NCBI RefSeq assembly: GCF_010682065.1
Contig: NZ_JAAGWG010000001.1
Coordinates: forward strand, 124,001 to 188,000
Source: Blastococcus saxobsidens
Lineage (GTDB): Bacteria; Actinomycetota; Actinomycetes; Mycobacteriales; Geodermatophilaceae
DNA: 64,000 nucleotides
Direction: 5' to 3'
Shown: positions 28,250-37,178 of the stretch, piece by piece
How positions within the stretch are numbered: position 1 is the stretch's first letter
Layout: the number at the start of each line of letters is the position of its first letter
The notes under the pieces: generated by a model
The model's database searches: none
What the model was told of the DNA's origin: nothing
Seen by the model: only the letters and a program-made list of their open reading frames with translations
Position numbers and translations under genes: made by a program

Positions 28250-28501
28250 TCAGCAGTCCTGCGGCGGGAGATCCGGGAAGGGCACCCACGCGCGCACGAG
28301 CGACCACCGGTGCCCGTCGCGGCGCTCGACCCGGAAGTCGCCGCGCACGACCGGCTCGACGGGCTGACCGCTGTCGAGCGCGGGCGGCTGCGGGTGGTCG
28401 GCGGCGAGCTCGCGCCCGCGGGCCACGGCGCCCCGGTCGTCGTCGGCGTCGAAGCACGTCAGCTTCTCGCCGAGGCCGCTGAGCAGCCGGTAGGTGGGCA
28501 C
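28250..28501 (-). CDS. Small hypothetical protein
   Basis: An 83-residue frame from GTG 28501 (VPTYRLLSGLGEKLTCFDAD), or up to 23 residues longer from 28570. The sequence is well mixed in composition (PVVRGDFRVERRDGHRWSLV), which favours a real gene. I do not recognise a family; there is no membrane helix or signal peptide. It lies between a DoxX-like gene and a small membrane protein on the same strand. Confidence 0.6.
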   Translation of the reverse strand: MPTYRLLSGLGEKLTCFDADDDRGAVARGRELAADHPQPPALDSGQPVEPVVRGDFRVERRDGHRWSLVRAWVPFPDLPPQDC

Positions 28502-28566
28502 GCTTACACCGTAAAGCACCGCGGAACCCCCACGGATCTGCGACGACGCCTTCCGTCGTCGCGGGC

Positions 28567-28800
28567 TCACGTCGCCGGCTGCTCCCCGTCGTCGTCCGTG
28601 TCGTCGCCGCGCCGCTGTTCCTTGACGTAGGCGTCGAGCGCCACGCCGAGGGCGAGCCCCAGGCCCATGCCGACGGCGAGGTTCTCGAACAGCAGCTGGC
28701 CCAACCCGGCGCCGAGCGCGAGCCCGATGGCCAGGCCCGAGCCCTCCTGCCAGGAGGCGATCCAGGCCGGCCGGTCAGGAGAACTGGACGGTTCCACCAC
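28567..28800 (-). CDS. Small glycine-rich membrane protein
   Basis: A 77-residue protein with one or two hydrophobic segments (about residues 20-56) rich in small residues (GLAIGLALGAGLGQLLFENL and GMGLGLALGVALDAY), a glycine-zipper-like pattern. An acidic tail follows. The start is GTG 28800. Such proteins are common in actinobacteria and have no assigned role. Confidence 0.65.
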   Translation of the reverse strand: MVEPSSSPDRPAWIASWQEGSGLAIGLALGAGLGQLLFENLAVGMGLGLALGVALDAYVKEQRRGDDTDDDGEQPAT

Positions 28801-28836
28801 GCACGGACCCTAGCGGGGCGAGCCGGGACGGCGCCG

Positions 28837-29595
28837 TCAGGCGGCCGTCTCTTCGAAGGTGAACGGGTCCACCGTGTCACTGGCGTCGAGGTCGAACGAC
28901 ATCCCGTCGATCAGCCAGCGGTGCCCGCTGCCCTCCGGCGCGGGGATCAGCGCATAGGTCAGCTCCCGCACCATCAGCATGCCCATCGGCGCACCGGCGT
29001 CCATGACACGGGCCTTGGCCGTGTGGGTGAACCGGACGACCAGCCGCGGCTCGGCGCCGTCCTCGATCCAGGCATCGGGGTCCGAGACCGACTGCTCCAC
29101 CACGAACGACCCGTCCGGCATGAAGGTGTACGGCGTCGCGCTCGTCCCGACGTCGAACCAGGCCAGCGCCCACGTCGACAGGCAGTCCTCGCGCACCGCG
29201 TCCAGGCAGCCCTGGGCGGCGGCGCGGAGTTCCCCGACCGTCTCCGGCGAGACGCGGGCGAGGACGGGGGCCAGGTCGTCGACGGTGTTGTTCCCGTCGG
29301 CGATGAAGGTGTCCGGGTCGAAGTTCTGCGTGGCGACGGCCACCATCTCGTCGTACCCGGCCCGCACGGCGTCGTCGCCGAGCTCCGCGATCGCGTCGGC
29401 GACGGTCCCGCCGGAAGGCAGGACGGGCACGGAGGCCTCGGCGACGACGGGGCCGGCGGGCTCCGGCGCGGCCGACGTGGTCGCCGCCCGCTCCTCGGCG
29501 GTCGCCGTCGGCTCGGCGCTCCCGCAGGCGGTGACGGTCAGGGTGAGCACGGCGAGGGCGGCGGAAGCGGTGAGCCGGGAGGTGCGTCGGGACAT
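28837..29595 (-). CDS. Predicted lipoprotein, unknown function
   Basis: A 252-residue lipoprotein. MSRRTSRLTASAALAVLTLT leads to a VTAC lipobox with the lipidated Cys at residue 24. A Thr/Ala/Pro-rich spacer (25-50) precedes a soluble domain. The C-terminal half (RLVVRFTHTAKARVMDAG, WLIDGMSFDLD) resembles the cystatin-like or NTF2-like folds seen in actinobacterial lipoproteins, but I cannot name the family. ATG 29595 is clear from the signal peptide; a longer open frame continuing to 30042 is spurious. Confidence 0.8.
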   Translation of the reverse strand: MSRRTSRLTASAALAVLTLTVTACGSAEPTATAEERAATTSAAPEPAGPVVAEASVPVLPSGGTVADAIAELGDDAVRAGYDEMVAVATQNFDPDTFIADGNNTVDDLAPVLARVSPETVGELRAAAQGCLDAVREDCLSTWALAWFDVGTSATPYTFMPDGSFVVEQSVSDPDAWIEDGAEPRLVVRFTHTAKARVMDAGAPMGMLMVRELTYALIPAPEGSGHRWLIDGMSFDLDASDTVDPFTFEETAA

Positions 29596-29732
29596 GGGGC
29601 GGCCATCGACACGGCGCCGGCGGGACTCCAGCGCATCCCGGTGCCGGTTCACCCCGTCGGGGCAGCGGCGGTCACCCGCGCTGCCGGGTGCCGCTGCCCG
29701 CCCGCACCGACGGACCGCTAGCGTCGCCCTCC

Positions 29733-30137
29733 ATGAGCCGCCGGCTGGCCGTCGCAGGGCTGGTCGCCTACCTGGTGGCGCTGGCCGCCGTGACCCTGGG
29801 CGCCTCGCCTGGCGGCCTCTTCGTCCGTGGCGCCCGTGTCGCCCGGCGGATCGACGGCTTCGGGTGGGTGTCCAGCGGCGACGTCGAGCGGGCGGCCAAC
29901 GTGCTGCTGTTCGTGCCGTTCGGGCTGCTGCTCTGCTTCGCCCTGCCCACCGTCGACCGGTTCGTCGTCTGGCTGCTCTGCGTCGCCGTGTCGGTCGCGG
30001 TGGAGGCGGCCCAGTTCGTGCTGCCCGGGCGGGACTCGACACCGGTCGACGTCGTCACCAACGCGACCGGCGCGGCGCTCGGGGTGCTGGCCGCCGTCGT
30101 CTGGACCCGGGCCCGTCAGCGGGTGCGGCAGCAGTAG
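29733..30137 (+). CDS. VanZ-like membrane protein
   Basis: A 134-residue protein with four hydrophobic helices. VERAANVLLFVPFGLLLCFA matches the conserved N-x-x-x-F-x-P-x-G motif of the VanZ family, and VEAAQFVLPGRDSTPVDVVT with NATGAALG matches its second half. Such proteins are linked to teicoplanin resistance in enterococci, but most homologues have no known role. Its last 22 bases overlap the 3' end of the convergent PAP2-DAGK gene. Confidence 0.87.
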   Translation: MSRRLAVAGLVAYLVALAAVTLGASPGGLFVRGARVARRIDGFGWVSSGDVERAANVLLFVPFGLLLCFALPTVDRFVVWLLCVAVSVAVEAAQFVLPGRDSTPVDVVTNATGAALGVLAAVVWTRARQRVRQQ

Positions 30138-31552
30138 ACGGTGAGCGCCTCGCGCTTGCGGAAGCGGAACTCCGTGGCCGCCGCGCCCATCTCGCCGTCG
30201 TAGGCCACCCGCTGCGGCCCGGAGCGCGACACCACGGTCACCTCCTCGGCGGCGAAGTGCCCGTAGCTGCGCGCGTGCTCGCTCACCCCGAGCAGCGTGG
30301 CCAGCACCGCACGGGTGCGGCCGAAGCGCAGGTCGGCCCGCAGGTACTGGACGTCGAGCAGCCCGTCCTCCAGCCGCGGCCGGTACGCCGGCGCCAGCCC
30401 GCGCGGGGTGTAGGTGCAGTTGCCGATGAACAGGATCCAGGTGCGCAGCGGCCGGCCGTTCACCACGAGCTCCACCGGCGACCCGGTGCGCAGCACCTGC
30501 GCCGCGGCCACGGTCAGCGCCAGCCACTTGCCCAGCCGGGCGGCGAGCCGGTCCCGGCGGCGGACCATCTCCGGATAGGCGCCGATGCTGGAGGTGTTGA
30601 GGAACGGCGTGCCGTTGACCTCGGCGACGTCGACCTTCACCGCCTGCCCGGCCAGCACCGCGTCGACGGCGTCCTGCGGGGTGTGCACCCCGACGTCCCG
30701 GGCGAAGTGGTTGAGCGTGCCGGCCGGGATGACCGCCAGTGGCAGGCCGTGCTCCAGCGCCACCGCGGCGGCTGCGGCCACGCTGCCGTCACCGCCGGCC
30801 ACGCCGAGCGCCGTCGCCCGGCCGGAGGCGGCCGCCTCGCCCAGCAGGTCGGCGACGCCGGCCTCCTCGCTGAGCTCCAGCACCTCGGCGCGGGGCAGCA
30901 GCCGGCGGATGTCCTCGGCCGGGTCGTAGTCGTCGGGCCCCGAGCGCGGGTTGACCGCCACCACCAGCCCGGCGCCCTGGTCCAGTGCCGGCGCGGCGAA
31001 GGAGGTGCGCACCCGAGCCGGCACGGTGGGCTGCCGGAGCCACCAGTGCTGGCTGGCCGCGGCCACCGCGGTGCCCACGGCCAGGCCCGCCAGCACGTCA
31101 CCGGGGTAGTGGACGCCGACGTGCACGCGTGAGTAGCCGACGCCCAGGGCGAGCGGCGCCAGGGCGGCTCCCGCGGCGGGGCTCTCCATCGCCAGGCCGG
31201 TGACGAAGGCGGCCGCCGAGCTCGAGTGCCCGCTCGGGAAGGACAGGCTGCCCGGCTCGCGGCGCAGCCGGCGCTCGGTCCGCAGGTTGGCCAGGTCGGG
31301 GCGCACCCGGCCGAAGATCCGCTTGAGGACGACGTTGACCACGCCGCTGGACACCAGCATCGAGCCCAGGCCCCGGATCGCGCCGCGGCGGAGGCTGCCG
31401 CGGCGGGCGCCCAGCACGAGCGCGATCAGCATCCAGAGCCGGCCGTGGTCGGCGAGCGTGGACAGCCGGCGCAGCCAGCGGTCGGCCGGCGTCGTGGGGA
31501 GGTCCCCGATGAACGCGTGCAGCCTTCGGTCGAGCTGCCGGGGGGAGGCCAT
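30116..31552 (-). CDS. PAP2 phosphatase fused to diacylglycerol/lipid kinase
   Basis: A 478-residue two-domain protein. The N-terminal PAP2 membrane phosphatase has KRIFGRVRP (residues 77-85), FPSGHS (105-110) and SRVHVGVHYPGD (141-152), all with their catalytic residues. From about residue 190 a DAGK-type catalytic domain follows, with the nucleotide loop GVAGGDGS (250-257), PAGTLNHFARDVG, and YDGEMG near the end. The two activities would dephosphorylate and phosphorylate lipids, for example undecaprenyl pyrophosphate, phosphatidate or diacylglycerol; the real substrate is unknown. This fusion is known in actinobacteria. It overlaps the VanZ-like gene tail to tail. Confidence 0.92.
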   Translation of the reverse strand: MASPRQLDRRLHAFIGDLPTTPADRWLRRLSTLADHGRLWMLIALVLGARRGSLRRGAIRGLGSMLVSSGVVNVVLKRIFGRVRPDLANLRTERRLRREPGSLSFPSGHSSSAAAFVTGLAMESPAAGAALAPLALGVGYSRVHVGVHYPGDVLAGLAVGTAVAAASQHWWLRQPTVPARVRTSFAAPALDQGAGLVVAVNPRSGPDDYDPAEDIRRLLPRAEVLELSEEAGVADLLGEAAASGRATALGVAGGDGSVAAAAAVALEHGLPLAVIPAGTLNHFARDVGVHTPQDAVDAVLAGQAVKVDVAEVNGTPFLNTSSIGAYPEMVRRRDRLAARLGKWLALTVAAAQVLRTGSPVELVVNGRPLRTWILFIGNCTYTPRGLAPAYRPRLEDGLLDVQYLRADLRFGRTRAVLATLLGVSEHARSYGHFAAEEVTVVSRSGPQRVAYDGEMGAAATEFRFRKREALTVYCCRTR

Positions 31553-31828
31553 GGGTCGGACGCTAGCCCCGCCACCCGCCGTCCGCGGCCCGTCGATCAG
31601 GTCTCCTGATCATTTCGGGTCCTGGCTCATCACTCGGGGCGTCGCAGGCATGGCGGGAGCCGGCTCCCGGCCGGCCCGCTCGCCACGCCGAGGGGGCCGG
31701 CCGGTGTGCGATCTGGCGACGGTCGCGCTGGGTGTCGGCCGCGCCGGGTAGCAGCGAGGCGCGCCGTCGACCGCGGGGTCGACTGCCATACCGCGAGGGC
31801 GAGGTGGCGGGGGCGTGCCGGAGGGGCG

Positions 31829-32359
31829 TCAGGACTTCTGGCGGGCCCGGTAGGCGGCGACCGTGGAGCGGCTCGCGCACGTGTTGGAGCAGTAGCGCCG
31901 GCTGGCGTTGCGCGAGGTGTCGACGTAGACGTCGTCGCACCCCTCCGCCGAGCAGACGCCCAGCCGCTGCCAGCCGTGCTGCACCATGACCTGCGACAGG
32001 CCCATCGCGACCGTCGTCGTCAGCTGCTCCAGCACCGGGGCGTCGGGGCGTGCGTAGTGCAGGTGCAGCTCGCCGTCGTGGTCGGTGGCGTAGGGGCGCG
32101 GCCGGGCCAGCGCGAGGAGCTCGTTGAGCCGGGTCAGGACGTCGTCCTGCGACTCGGCCAGCGCCACGGCGCGCACCAGCAGCGCGGTGTCCGCGGCCTT
32201 GCGGGCGTCGGACGGCGCCAGGTCCTGCGAGGTCCCGGGCGTGAACCACTCGTCGTGGGCGGCCAGGAAGCGCGACACGGCGCCGTCGGGCTCCAGGTCG
32301 GCGTTGGCCAGCGCGATGGCCAGCTCGACCGCGGTCGACCCGTAGGTGTCGTAGTCCAA
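31829..32359 (-). CDS. CGNR zinc-finger (ABATE-domain) regulator
   Basis: A 176-residue protein. An N-terminal ABATE-type stress-sensing region (VELAIALANADLEP) leads to the C-terminal CGNR-type zinc finger CSAEGCDDVYVDTSRNASRR then YCSNTCASR. The second Cys pair and Arg-rich spacing fit; here the usual CGNR is CSNT. Members are presumed DNA-binding stress regulators. The start is a TTG at 32359 with GGAAGG about 10 bases upstream. It is divergent from an MFS exporter across an inverted repeat, which suggests local control of that gene and of itself. Confidence 0.82.
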   Translation of the reverse strand: MDYDTYGSTAVELAIALANADLEPDGAVSRFLAAHDEWFTPGTSQDLAPSDARKAADTALLVRAVALAESQDDVLTRLNELLALARPRPYATDHDGELHLHYARPDAPVLEQLTTTVAMGLSQVMVQHGWQRLGVCSAEGCDDVYVDTSRNASRRYCSNTCASRSTVAAYRARQKS

Positions 32360-32397
32360 TTGACTCGCTACCTTCCAATCCCTACTGTGGGGGCGTC

Positions 32398-32427
32398 GTA
32401 GGGGGTCAACACTCTTTGACCGCCTAC
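32398..32427. promoter_or_regulatory. 12-bp inverted repeat in divergent promoter (possible operator)
   Basis: GTAGGGGGTCAA and TTGACCGCCTAC are reverse complements at 11 of 12 positions and are separated by CACTCT. The element is centred between the divergent CGNR regulator (start 32359) and MFS transporter (start 32463). Each arm contains TTGACC, which also resembles a -35 box pointing toward the adjacent gene, so it may be an operator, overlapping promoters, or both. Confidence 0.55.
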
Positions 32428-32462
32428 CGTTCCCTTCCCTGCAGTGCGAAACGAGTTCCCGC

Positions 32463-33662
32463 GTGCGTGCCTACCTCACCGTCTGGCGGCTTCCCTCCGC
32501 CCCGGTGCTCCTCCTCGCCGGTTTCGCCGGTCGCCTTCCGTCGTCCATGGTGCCGCTCGCGCTGCTGCTCATGGTGCAGCAGCAGACCGGGTCCTACGCC
32601 GTCGCGGGGCTCGCCGCGGCCACGCTCGGCATCGCGTCGGCCGCCATGGCGCCGGTCCTGGGACGGCTGGCCGACCGCAGGGGTCCCCGCCGGCTGCTGC
32701 TGACGCAGGCCGCGCTCTACCCGCTGCTGCTCGCCGTGCTCGTGGCCGTCGTCCTCGGGAACGCGCCGGACGCCCTCGTCGTCGCCGCCTCCGGTCTGGC
32801 CGGCGCCAGCACGCCGCTGGTCTCCGGGACCGTCCGCGCGCTCTGGTCGCGCACCGATCCGCGCACCCGCCCGACCGCGTACGCCCTGGACGCCACCGCC
32901 ACCGAGCTGGTCTTCGTCGTCGGCCCCGCCATGGTCGCCGCGCTCGCCGTCCTCGCCACCCCGGCCTGGGGCCTGGCCGTGGCCGGCACGCTGGGCGCCG
33001 TCGGGGCGCTCGGCGTCGCCCGCGCCGCCCGCTCGTGGGTGCCGCAGGTCGCGCCCCGGACGAGCCTGTTCTCCACCGTCAGGGCCCCTGGCATGCCGCG
33101 GGTGCTGGTCAGCGGCTCGGCCCTGATGCTCGGCTTCGGGGCCCTGGAGGTGGCCATCCCCGCGTTCGCCGACTCGACGGGACGGCCCGGCATCTCCGGG
33201 CTGCTGCTCGCGGTCTGGGCGCTCGGCTCGGTGGCCGGTGGCCTCTGGTTCGGCGCGAGGGTGCTCAGCGCCTCCCTGCCCCGGCAGTACCGCTGGCTGC
33301 TGTTCGGCGTCACCATCGGCCTCGCGCCGCTGGCCTGGGTCTCCAGCCCGTGGGCGCTGGGCGTGCTGCTCTTCCTGGGCGGGACGGCGATCGCGCCGAC
33401 CCTGACCGTGCAGAACTCGCTGGTCGGCTCCATCGCGCCGGTGCACGCCACCACCGAGGCCTTCACCTGGCTCTCGACCATGACCGTCGGCGCCTCCGCC
33501 GTCGGTGCGGCGCTCGGTGGCGCGCTGATCGAGAGCCGGTTCGGGGTCCCCGGTTCGCTCGTCCTGGCCTGCCTCGGCGCGGCCGGCGCGGTCGTCATCA
33601 CGCTGCTGCCGGGGCGCGGTCCGCTGTCCGCCGCGCCGGCCCGCGAGGCCGTCCCCGCCTGA
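32463..33662 (+). CDS. MFS transporter
   Basis: A 399-residue membrane protein with 12 hydrophobic helices in two halves of six. Loop 2-3 has GRLADRRGPRRLL, the MFS motif A. A related but weaker pattern appears in the second half. It is probably a drug or metabolite exporter; the substrate cannot be read. The GTG start at 32463 gives a short cytoplasmic N-terminus before helix 1. The divergent CGNR regulator at 31829-32359 may control it. Confidence 0.9.
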   Translation: MRAYLTVWRLPSAPVLLLAGFAGRLPSSMVPLALLLMVQQQTGSYAVAGLAAATLGIASAAMAPVLGRLADRRGPRRLLLTQAALYPLLLAVLVAVVLGNAPDALVVAASGLAGASTPLVSGTVRALWSRTDPRTRPTAYALDATATELVFVVGPAMVAALAVLATPAWGLAVAGTLGAVGALGVARAARSWVPQVAPRTSLFSTVRAPGMPRVLVSGSALMLGFGALEVAIPAFADSTGRPGISGLLLAVWALGSVAGGLWFGARVLSASLPRQYRWLLFGVTIGLAPLAWVSSPWALGVLLFLGGTAIAPTLTVQNSLVGSIAPVHATTEAFTWLSTMTVGASAVGAALGGALIESRFGVPGSLVLACLGAAGAVVITLLPGRGPLSAAPAREAVPA

Positions 33663-33669
33663 CCTCGCG

Positions 33670-33730
33670 GCCGAGCCCTGCGAACTCGTGGTCATCAGCG
33701 GCTGATCACCAGGAGTTCGCAGGGCTCGGC
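33670..33730. repeat. 61-bp near-perfect palindrome
   Basis: Two 30-bp arms match at 28 of 30 positions around a single central base (33700). The left arm begins GCCGAGCCCTGCGAACTC and the right arm ends GAGTTCGCAGGGCTCGGC. It lies just after the MFS stop and before tRNA-Ser. It could act as a transcription terminator without a T tract or be an extragenic repetitive palindrome. Confidence 0.9.
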
Positions 33731-33814
33731 GCCGGGCACGAGACCCCCGCTGGGAGGCCTCCGGAGGCGCTGGTAGTCTCTCTTCTCGGCGGTTACGAGG
33801 TGACTCGGACCCCG

Positions 33815-33903
33815 GGAGGCTTCGCCTAGTCCGGTCTATGGCGCCGCACTGCTAATGCGGTTTGGGTTAATCCCCATCCCGGGTTCAAATCCCGGAGCCT
33901 CCG
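33815..33903 (+). tRNA. tRNA-Ser (GCT)
   Basis: An 89-nt gene. The acceptor stem GGAGGCT pairs with AGCCTCC, followed by discriminator G; CCA is not encoded. The anticodon stem CCGCA/TGCGG encloses CTGCTAA, giving anticodon GCT (serine AGC/AGT codons). A long variable arm and a GGTTCAAATCC T loop are present, as expected for serine. Confidence 0.96.
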
Positions 33904-33923
33904 CGCACGACAACTGAACACAC

Positions 33924-33996
33924 GCACCCGTAGCTCAACGGATAGAGCATCTGACTACGGATCAGAAGGTTAGGGGTTCGAATCCCTTCGGGTGCA
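33924..33996 (+). tRNA. tRNA-Arg (ACG)
   Basis: A 73-nt gene 20 bases after tRNA-Ser. The acceptor GCACCCG pairs with CGGGTGC, then discriminator A, with no encoded CCA. The anticodon stem TCTGA/TCAGA encloses CTACGGA, anticodon ACG. The A34 is expected to be edited to inosine by TadA, whose gene is at 62368-62832. Confidence 0.96.
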
Positions 33997-34014
33997 CGTC
34001 TGGTTGAGACACCG

Positions 34015-34050
34015 AGCGGCCCCGCACTTCGACGGAAGTGCGGGGCCGCT
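34015..34050 (+). terminator. Strong hairpin terminator after the tRNA pair
   Basis: AGCGGCCCCGCACTTC, loop GACG, then GAAGTGCGGGGCCGCT form a perfect 16-bp stem, 18 bases after tRNA-Arg. Only a weak T-rich stretch follows, as is common for actinobacterial terminators. Confidence 0.85.
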
Positions 34051-34272
34051 TCGTGTCCGCGTCGCGCCCTCGCTCCGGGGGTGCTGTGCCCGCTCTCGGG
34101 CGCCTGCACGACAGCCCCAGCAGCGGTTGCACCCCAGAGGGACGCCGCGGAGAACTTTGCGATCGCGTGACAGACCGGCCGCAGGGGTGCCCCTCCCGGC
34201 TGCATCGGGCACAACGGGAGGCGGCCCCGTCGCGCGCGGGCGCCACCGTTGCCGCCTGCGCCGAGGAGTTCC

Positions 34273-37005
34273 GTGTCGCCCCGCCCCACCATCGACGGCC
34301 TGCCGCTGCCCGGCATCGAGCAGGCCACGGGGCCGATCCCGCGGCGCGCTCGGCACGGGCTGCTGGCCCGGCTGGCGCTGGCGGTCGTGCTGGCGGGTGC
34401 CCTGGTCGCGGCGTTCGTCGCCCCGGTCGTGGGCGGCGCCTCGTTCCTCACCCAGGCCGGCGCCGGCCTGCTGCGGCCGGTCGAGGCCGACCTGCTCGAC
34501 CGCACCCCGCCCGGCAACACCCGGATCCTCGCCGCGGACGGCTCGCTGATCGCCGAGCTCTTCCAGCGCAACCGCACCGTGGTGCCCGGGGAGGCGATCG
34601 CCCCGGTGATGAAGGACACCATCGTCGCCATCGAGGACAGCCGGTTCTTCACCCACAGCGGCGTGGACGGCAAGGGCCTGCTCCGGGCGCTGGTCCGCAA
34701 CGCCGCCGCCGGCGAGGTCGTCCAGGGCGGCTCGACGCTGACCCAGCAGCTGGTCAAGCAGATCCGCCTCCAATCGGCCGACGACGCCGCGTCCCGGCAG
34801 GCGGCCACCGAGCAGAACGTCGGCCGCAAGCTGCGCGAGGCGCAGCTCGCCCTGGCGCTGGAGGAGCGCTACGGCAAGGAGGAAATCCTCACCCGCTACC
34901 TGAACCGGGTGTACTTCGGCGCCGGTGCCTACGGGGTCGCGGCCGCCGCCGAGACCTACTTCGGCGTGACACCCGACGCGCTCACCCTCGCCCAGGCTGC
35001 CACCCTCGCCGGCCTGGTGCAGAGCCCCACTGCGTACGACCCCTTCGTCGCCCCCGAGCGGGCCACCGAGCGGCGCGACGTCGTCCTCGCCCGGATGGCC
35101 GAGCTCGGCATGGCCGACCCGGCCGCCGTCGAGGAGGCCCGCAGCGCTCCCGTCGTCCTCACGCCCGGCGAGGGCCCGCCGCGCGGCTGCCGCGAGGCGC
35201 GGATCGGCGGGTTCTTCTGCGACTACGTGCTGGACCACCTGACCGGCACCCTCGGCCTGGACCGCGAGCTGCTCGACACCGGTGGGCTCACCATCGAGAC
35301 CACGCTGGACCCGGCTGTGCAGCAGGCCGGCGACGCCGCCGTGCTGAACACGCTGGGCATGGGCGACCCGCGCGCCGGCATCTACACGGCGGTCGAGCCG
35401 GGCACCGGTCGGGTGCTCGCCATGTCGGTCAACCGGATCTTCGGTGCCGCCGAGGGCGACCCGGCGCGGACGACGGTGAACCTCAACGTGGTGGCCGGTC
35501 AGGGCGCCGGGTCCACGTACAAGGTGTTCACCGCGGCCGCCGCGCTCGAGCAGGGCATCGGCCTGGACCACCGCCTCACCACGTCGGACCCCTACGTGTC
35601 GGACATCTACCGCGACGGCGCCGGTCCCTACGACGTCGAGAACGCCGGCGGCTACCCGCGCACCCTGGACATGGAGGAGGCCCTCTACCGGTCCTCCAAC
35701 ACCTACTTCCTCGCCCTGGAGGACCAGCTCGGCAGCGTCGAGGGGCCGGTGCGGATGGCCCAGCGCCTCGGGCTGCGCTCCCTGGACCCCGTGGCCGACC
35801 AGGTGGTCGCCGAGAACCGGGGCTCCTTCACCTTCGGCGCCGAGGCCACCAGCCCTCTGCACCTGGCCAACGCCTACGCCACGCTCGCCGCGAGCGGCAC
35901 GCGCTGCGACCCCTCGCCGATCCACCGGGTCCTCGACCGGTCCGGTGAGCCGCTGCTCGCCGACGACGGCCGGCCGCTGGGTGAGCCGCGGTGCGAGGCC
36001 GACGTCGTCGCGCCCGGTCTGGCGCACACGCTCACCCAGGCGCTGCGCAAGGACGTCGAGCGGGGCTTCTCGGGGCAGACCGGCCGCCGCGCCTTCGTCC
36101 CCGGCCACCAGATCGCCGGGAAGACCGGGACCACCCAGAACAACTACTCGGTCACCTTCGTCGGGTACACACCGCAGGTGGCGGCGAGCGTGATGGTCTA
36201 CGACCCGGTGCGGAACCAGGACGTCGGCGGCTTCGGCGGCCTCATGCCCGCCCAGATCTGGCACGACGCCCTGCAGCCGGTGCTCGGCGCCCGGCCCGCG
36301 GTGCCGTTCCCGCCGGCCGACCCGCAGTACGTCGAGGGCACCCGCGAGACGATCCCGGCCGGCTGTGCCCGCCGGTCGGTCGACCGGTGCCGCACCCTGC
36401 TCGGCGCCCGCAACCTGGCCGCGTCCGTGGTGCCGGTCGACAGCGGCCTGGCGCCGGGGACGGTCGTCTCCGTGGACCCGCGGCCGGGCACCCTCGTGCA
36501 GAGCGGCCGCGCCGTGACGATGCTGGTCAGCAACGGCGCGCGCTGGACGCCGCCGCGGCCCGAGCCCGCCCCGGCACCTGCTCCTGCGCCGGCCCCCGCT
36601 CCTGCGCCGGCACCCACCCCGACGCCCACTCCCGAGCCGACGCCCACGCCGGAGCCCACGCCGACTCCTGAGCCGACGCCCACACCGGAGCCCACGCCGA
36701 CTCCCGAGCCGACCCCGACGCCGACTCCCGAGCCGACCCCGACGCCGACTCCCGAGCCGACGCCGACGCCGACTCCCGAGCCGACGCCGACTCCCGAGCC
36801 GACGCCCACGCCCGAGCCGACGCCCACGCCCGAGCCCACGCCCGAGCCCGCGCCGACGCCGGAGCCCACGCCTGAGCCGACGCCGCCCGCGCCCGCCCGA
36901 ACGCCGGAACCCACGCCCGAACCGGAGCCCACGCCCGAGCCCGGTCCGCAGCCGACGGAGCCCGCCCCGGAGACGGCGGAACCCACGGCCCCCGCGGGGG
37001 AGTAG
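34273..37005 (+). CDS. Class A penicillin-binding protein with PASTA domain and Pro/Thr/Glu tail
   Basis: A bifunctional peptidoglycan synthase of 910 residues. It has a membrane helix at about 30-55, then a GT51 glycosyltransferase with catalytic [16 protein letters not shown] (Glu121) and [12 protein letters not shown]. The transpeptidase follows with nucleophile motif STYK (near residue 414), SSN (near 474) and KTGTT (near 617). One PASTA domain lies at about 715-755 ([20 protein letters not shown]). A 155-residue tail of PEPTPT repeats ends the protein and probably spans the wall. The GTG at 34273 follows GAGGAG by 4 bases. The gene is preceded by tRNAs and is monocistronic. Confidence 0.95.
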   Translation: MSPRPTIDGLPLPGIEQATGPIPRRARHGLLARLALAVVLAGALVAAFVAPVVGGASFLTQAGAGLLRPVEADLLDRTPPGNTRILAADGSLIAELFQRNRTVVPGEAIAPVMKDTIVAIEDSRFFTHSGVDGKGLLRALVRNAAAGEVVQGGSTLTQQLVKQIRLQSADDAASRQAATEQNVGRKLREAQLALALEERYGKEEILTRYLNRVYFGAGAYGVAAAAETYFGVTPDALTLAQAATLAGLVQSPTAYDPFVAPERATERRDVVLARMAELGMADPAAVEEARSAPVVLTPGEGPPRGCREARIGGFFCDYVLDHLTGTLGLDRELLDTGGLTIETTLDPAVQQAGDAAVLNTLGMGDPRAGIYTAVEPGTGRVLAMSVNRIFGAAEGDPARTTVNLNVVAGQGAGSTYKVFTAAAALEQGIGLDHRLTTSDPYVSDIYRDGAGPYDVENAGGYPRTLDMEEALYRSSNTYFLALEDQLGSVEGPVRMAQRLGLRSLDPVADQVVAENRGSFTFGAEATSPLHLANAYATLAASGTRCDPSPIHRVLDRSGEPLLADDGRPLGEPRCEADVVAPGLAHTLTQALRKDVERGFSGQTGRRAFVPGHQIAGKTGTTQNNYSVTFVGYTPQVAASVMVYDPVRNQDVGGFGGLMPAQIWHDALQPVLGARPAVPFPPADPQYVEGTRETIPAGCARRSVDRCRTLLGARNLAASVVPVDSGLAPGTVVSVDPRPGTLVQSGRAVTMLVSNGARWTPPRPEPAPAPAPAPAPAPAPAPTPTPTPEPTPTPEPTPTPEPTPTPEPTPTPEPTPTPTPEPTPTPTPEPTPTPTPEPTPTPEPTPTPEPTPTPEPTPEPAPTPEPTPEPTPPAPARTPEPTPEPEPTPEPGPQPTEPAPETAEPTAPAGE
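36550..36990. repeat. Pro/Glu/Thr-coding repeats at the 3' end of the PBP gene
   Basis: First a short Pro-Ala run (GCCCCGGCACCTGCTCCTGC type), then many 6- to 24-base units such as CCGACGCCGACTCCCGAG that encode PEPTPT. Units are imperfect but clearly tandem, so length variation between strains is likely. Confidence 0.85.
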
Positions 37006-37053
37006 CTGTGGGGGCGGGGGGCCGGTTCTGACGGTCTGGCCGCGTTGGTCGGT

Positions 37054-37071
37054 CTACCCAGCGATGGGTAG
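37054..37071. terminator. Short hairpin between convergent genes
   Basis: CTACCCA, loop GCGA, TGGGTAG: a 7-bp stem in the 173-base gap between the PBP gene and the convergent reductase gene. It could serve either strand; it is weak. Confidence 0.35.
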
Positions 37072-37178
37072 CCACTCGGTCCCGGCTACCCCCGCCCCGC
37101 ACCTACTGTGACCCAGGCCACATGGCGGCGTCAAGACGGCGTCGGAGTGTCGTGCCGCAGGGGCCGGCGCCGCCGCGG

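Noticed and set aside
28979-31132. Very long plus-strand open frame (over 700 codons)
   Set aside because: It is antisense to the lipoprotein and the PAP2-DAGK gene, low in hydrophobic pattern and Arg/Gly/His-rich, as expected for a shadow at high GC.
33815-33996. tRNA pair as an integration site of a genomic island
   Set aside because: No integrase, no direct repeat of the tRNA 3' end and no change in gene style were seen on either side.
33970-36264. Long minus-strand open frame (764 codons) opposite the PBP gene and tRNA-Arg
   Set aside because: It covers a tRNA and a clearly coding PBP on the other strand and has no recognisable domain.
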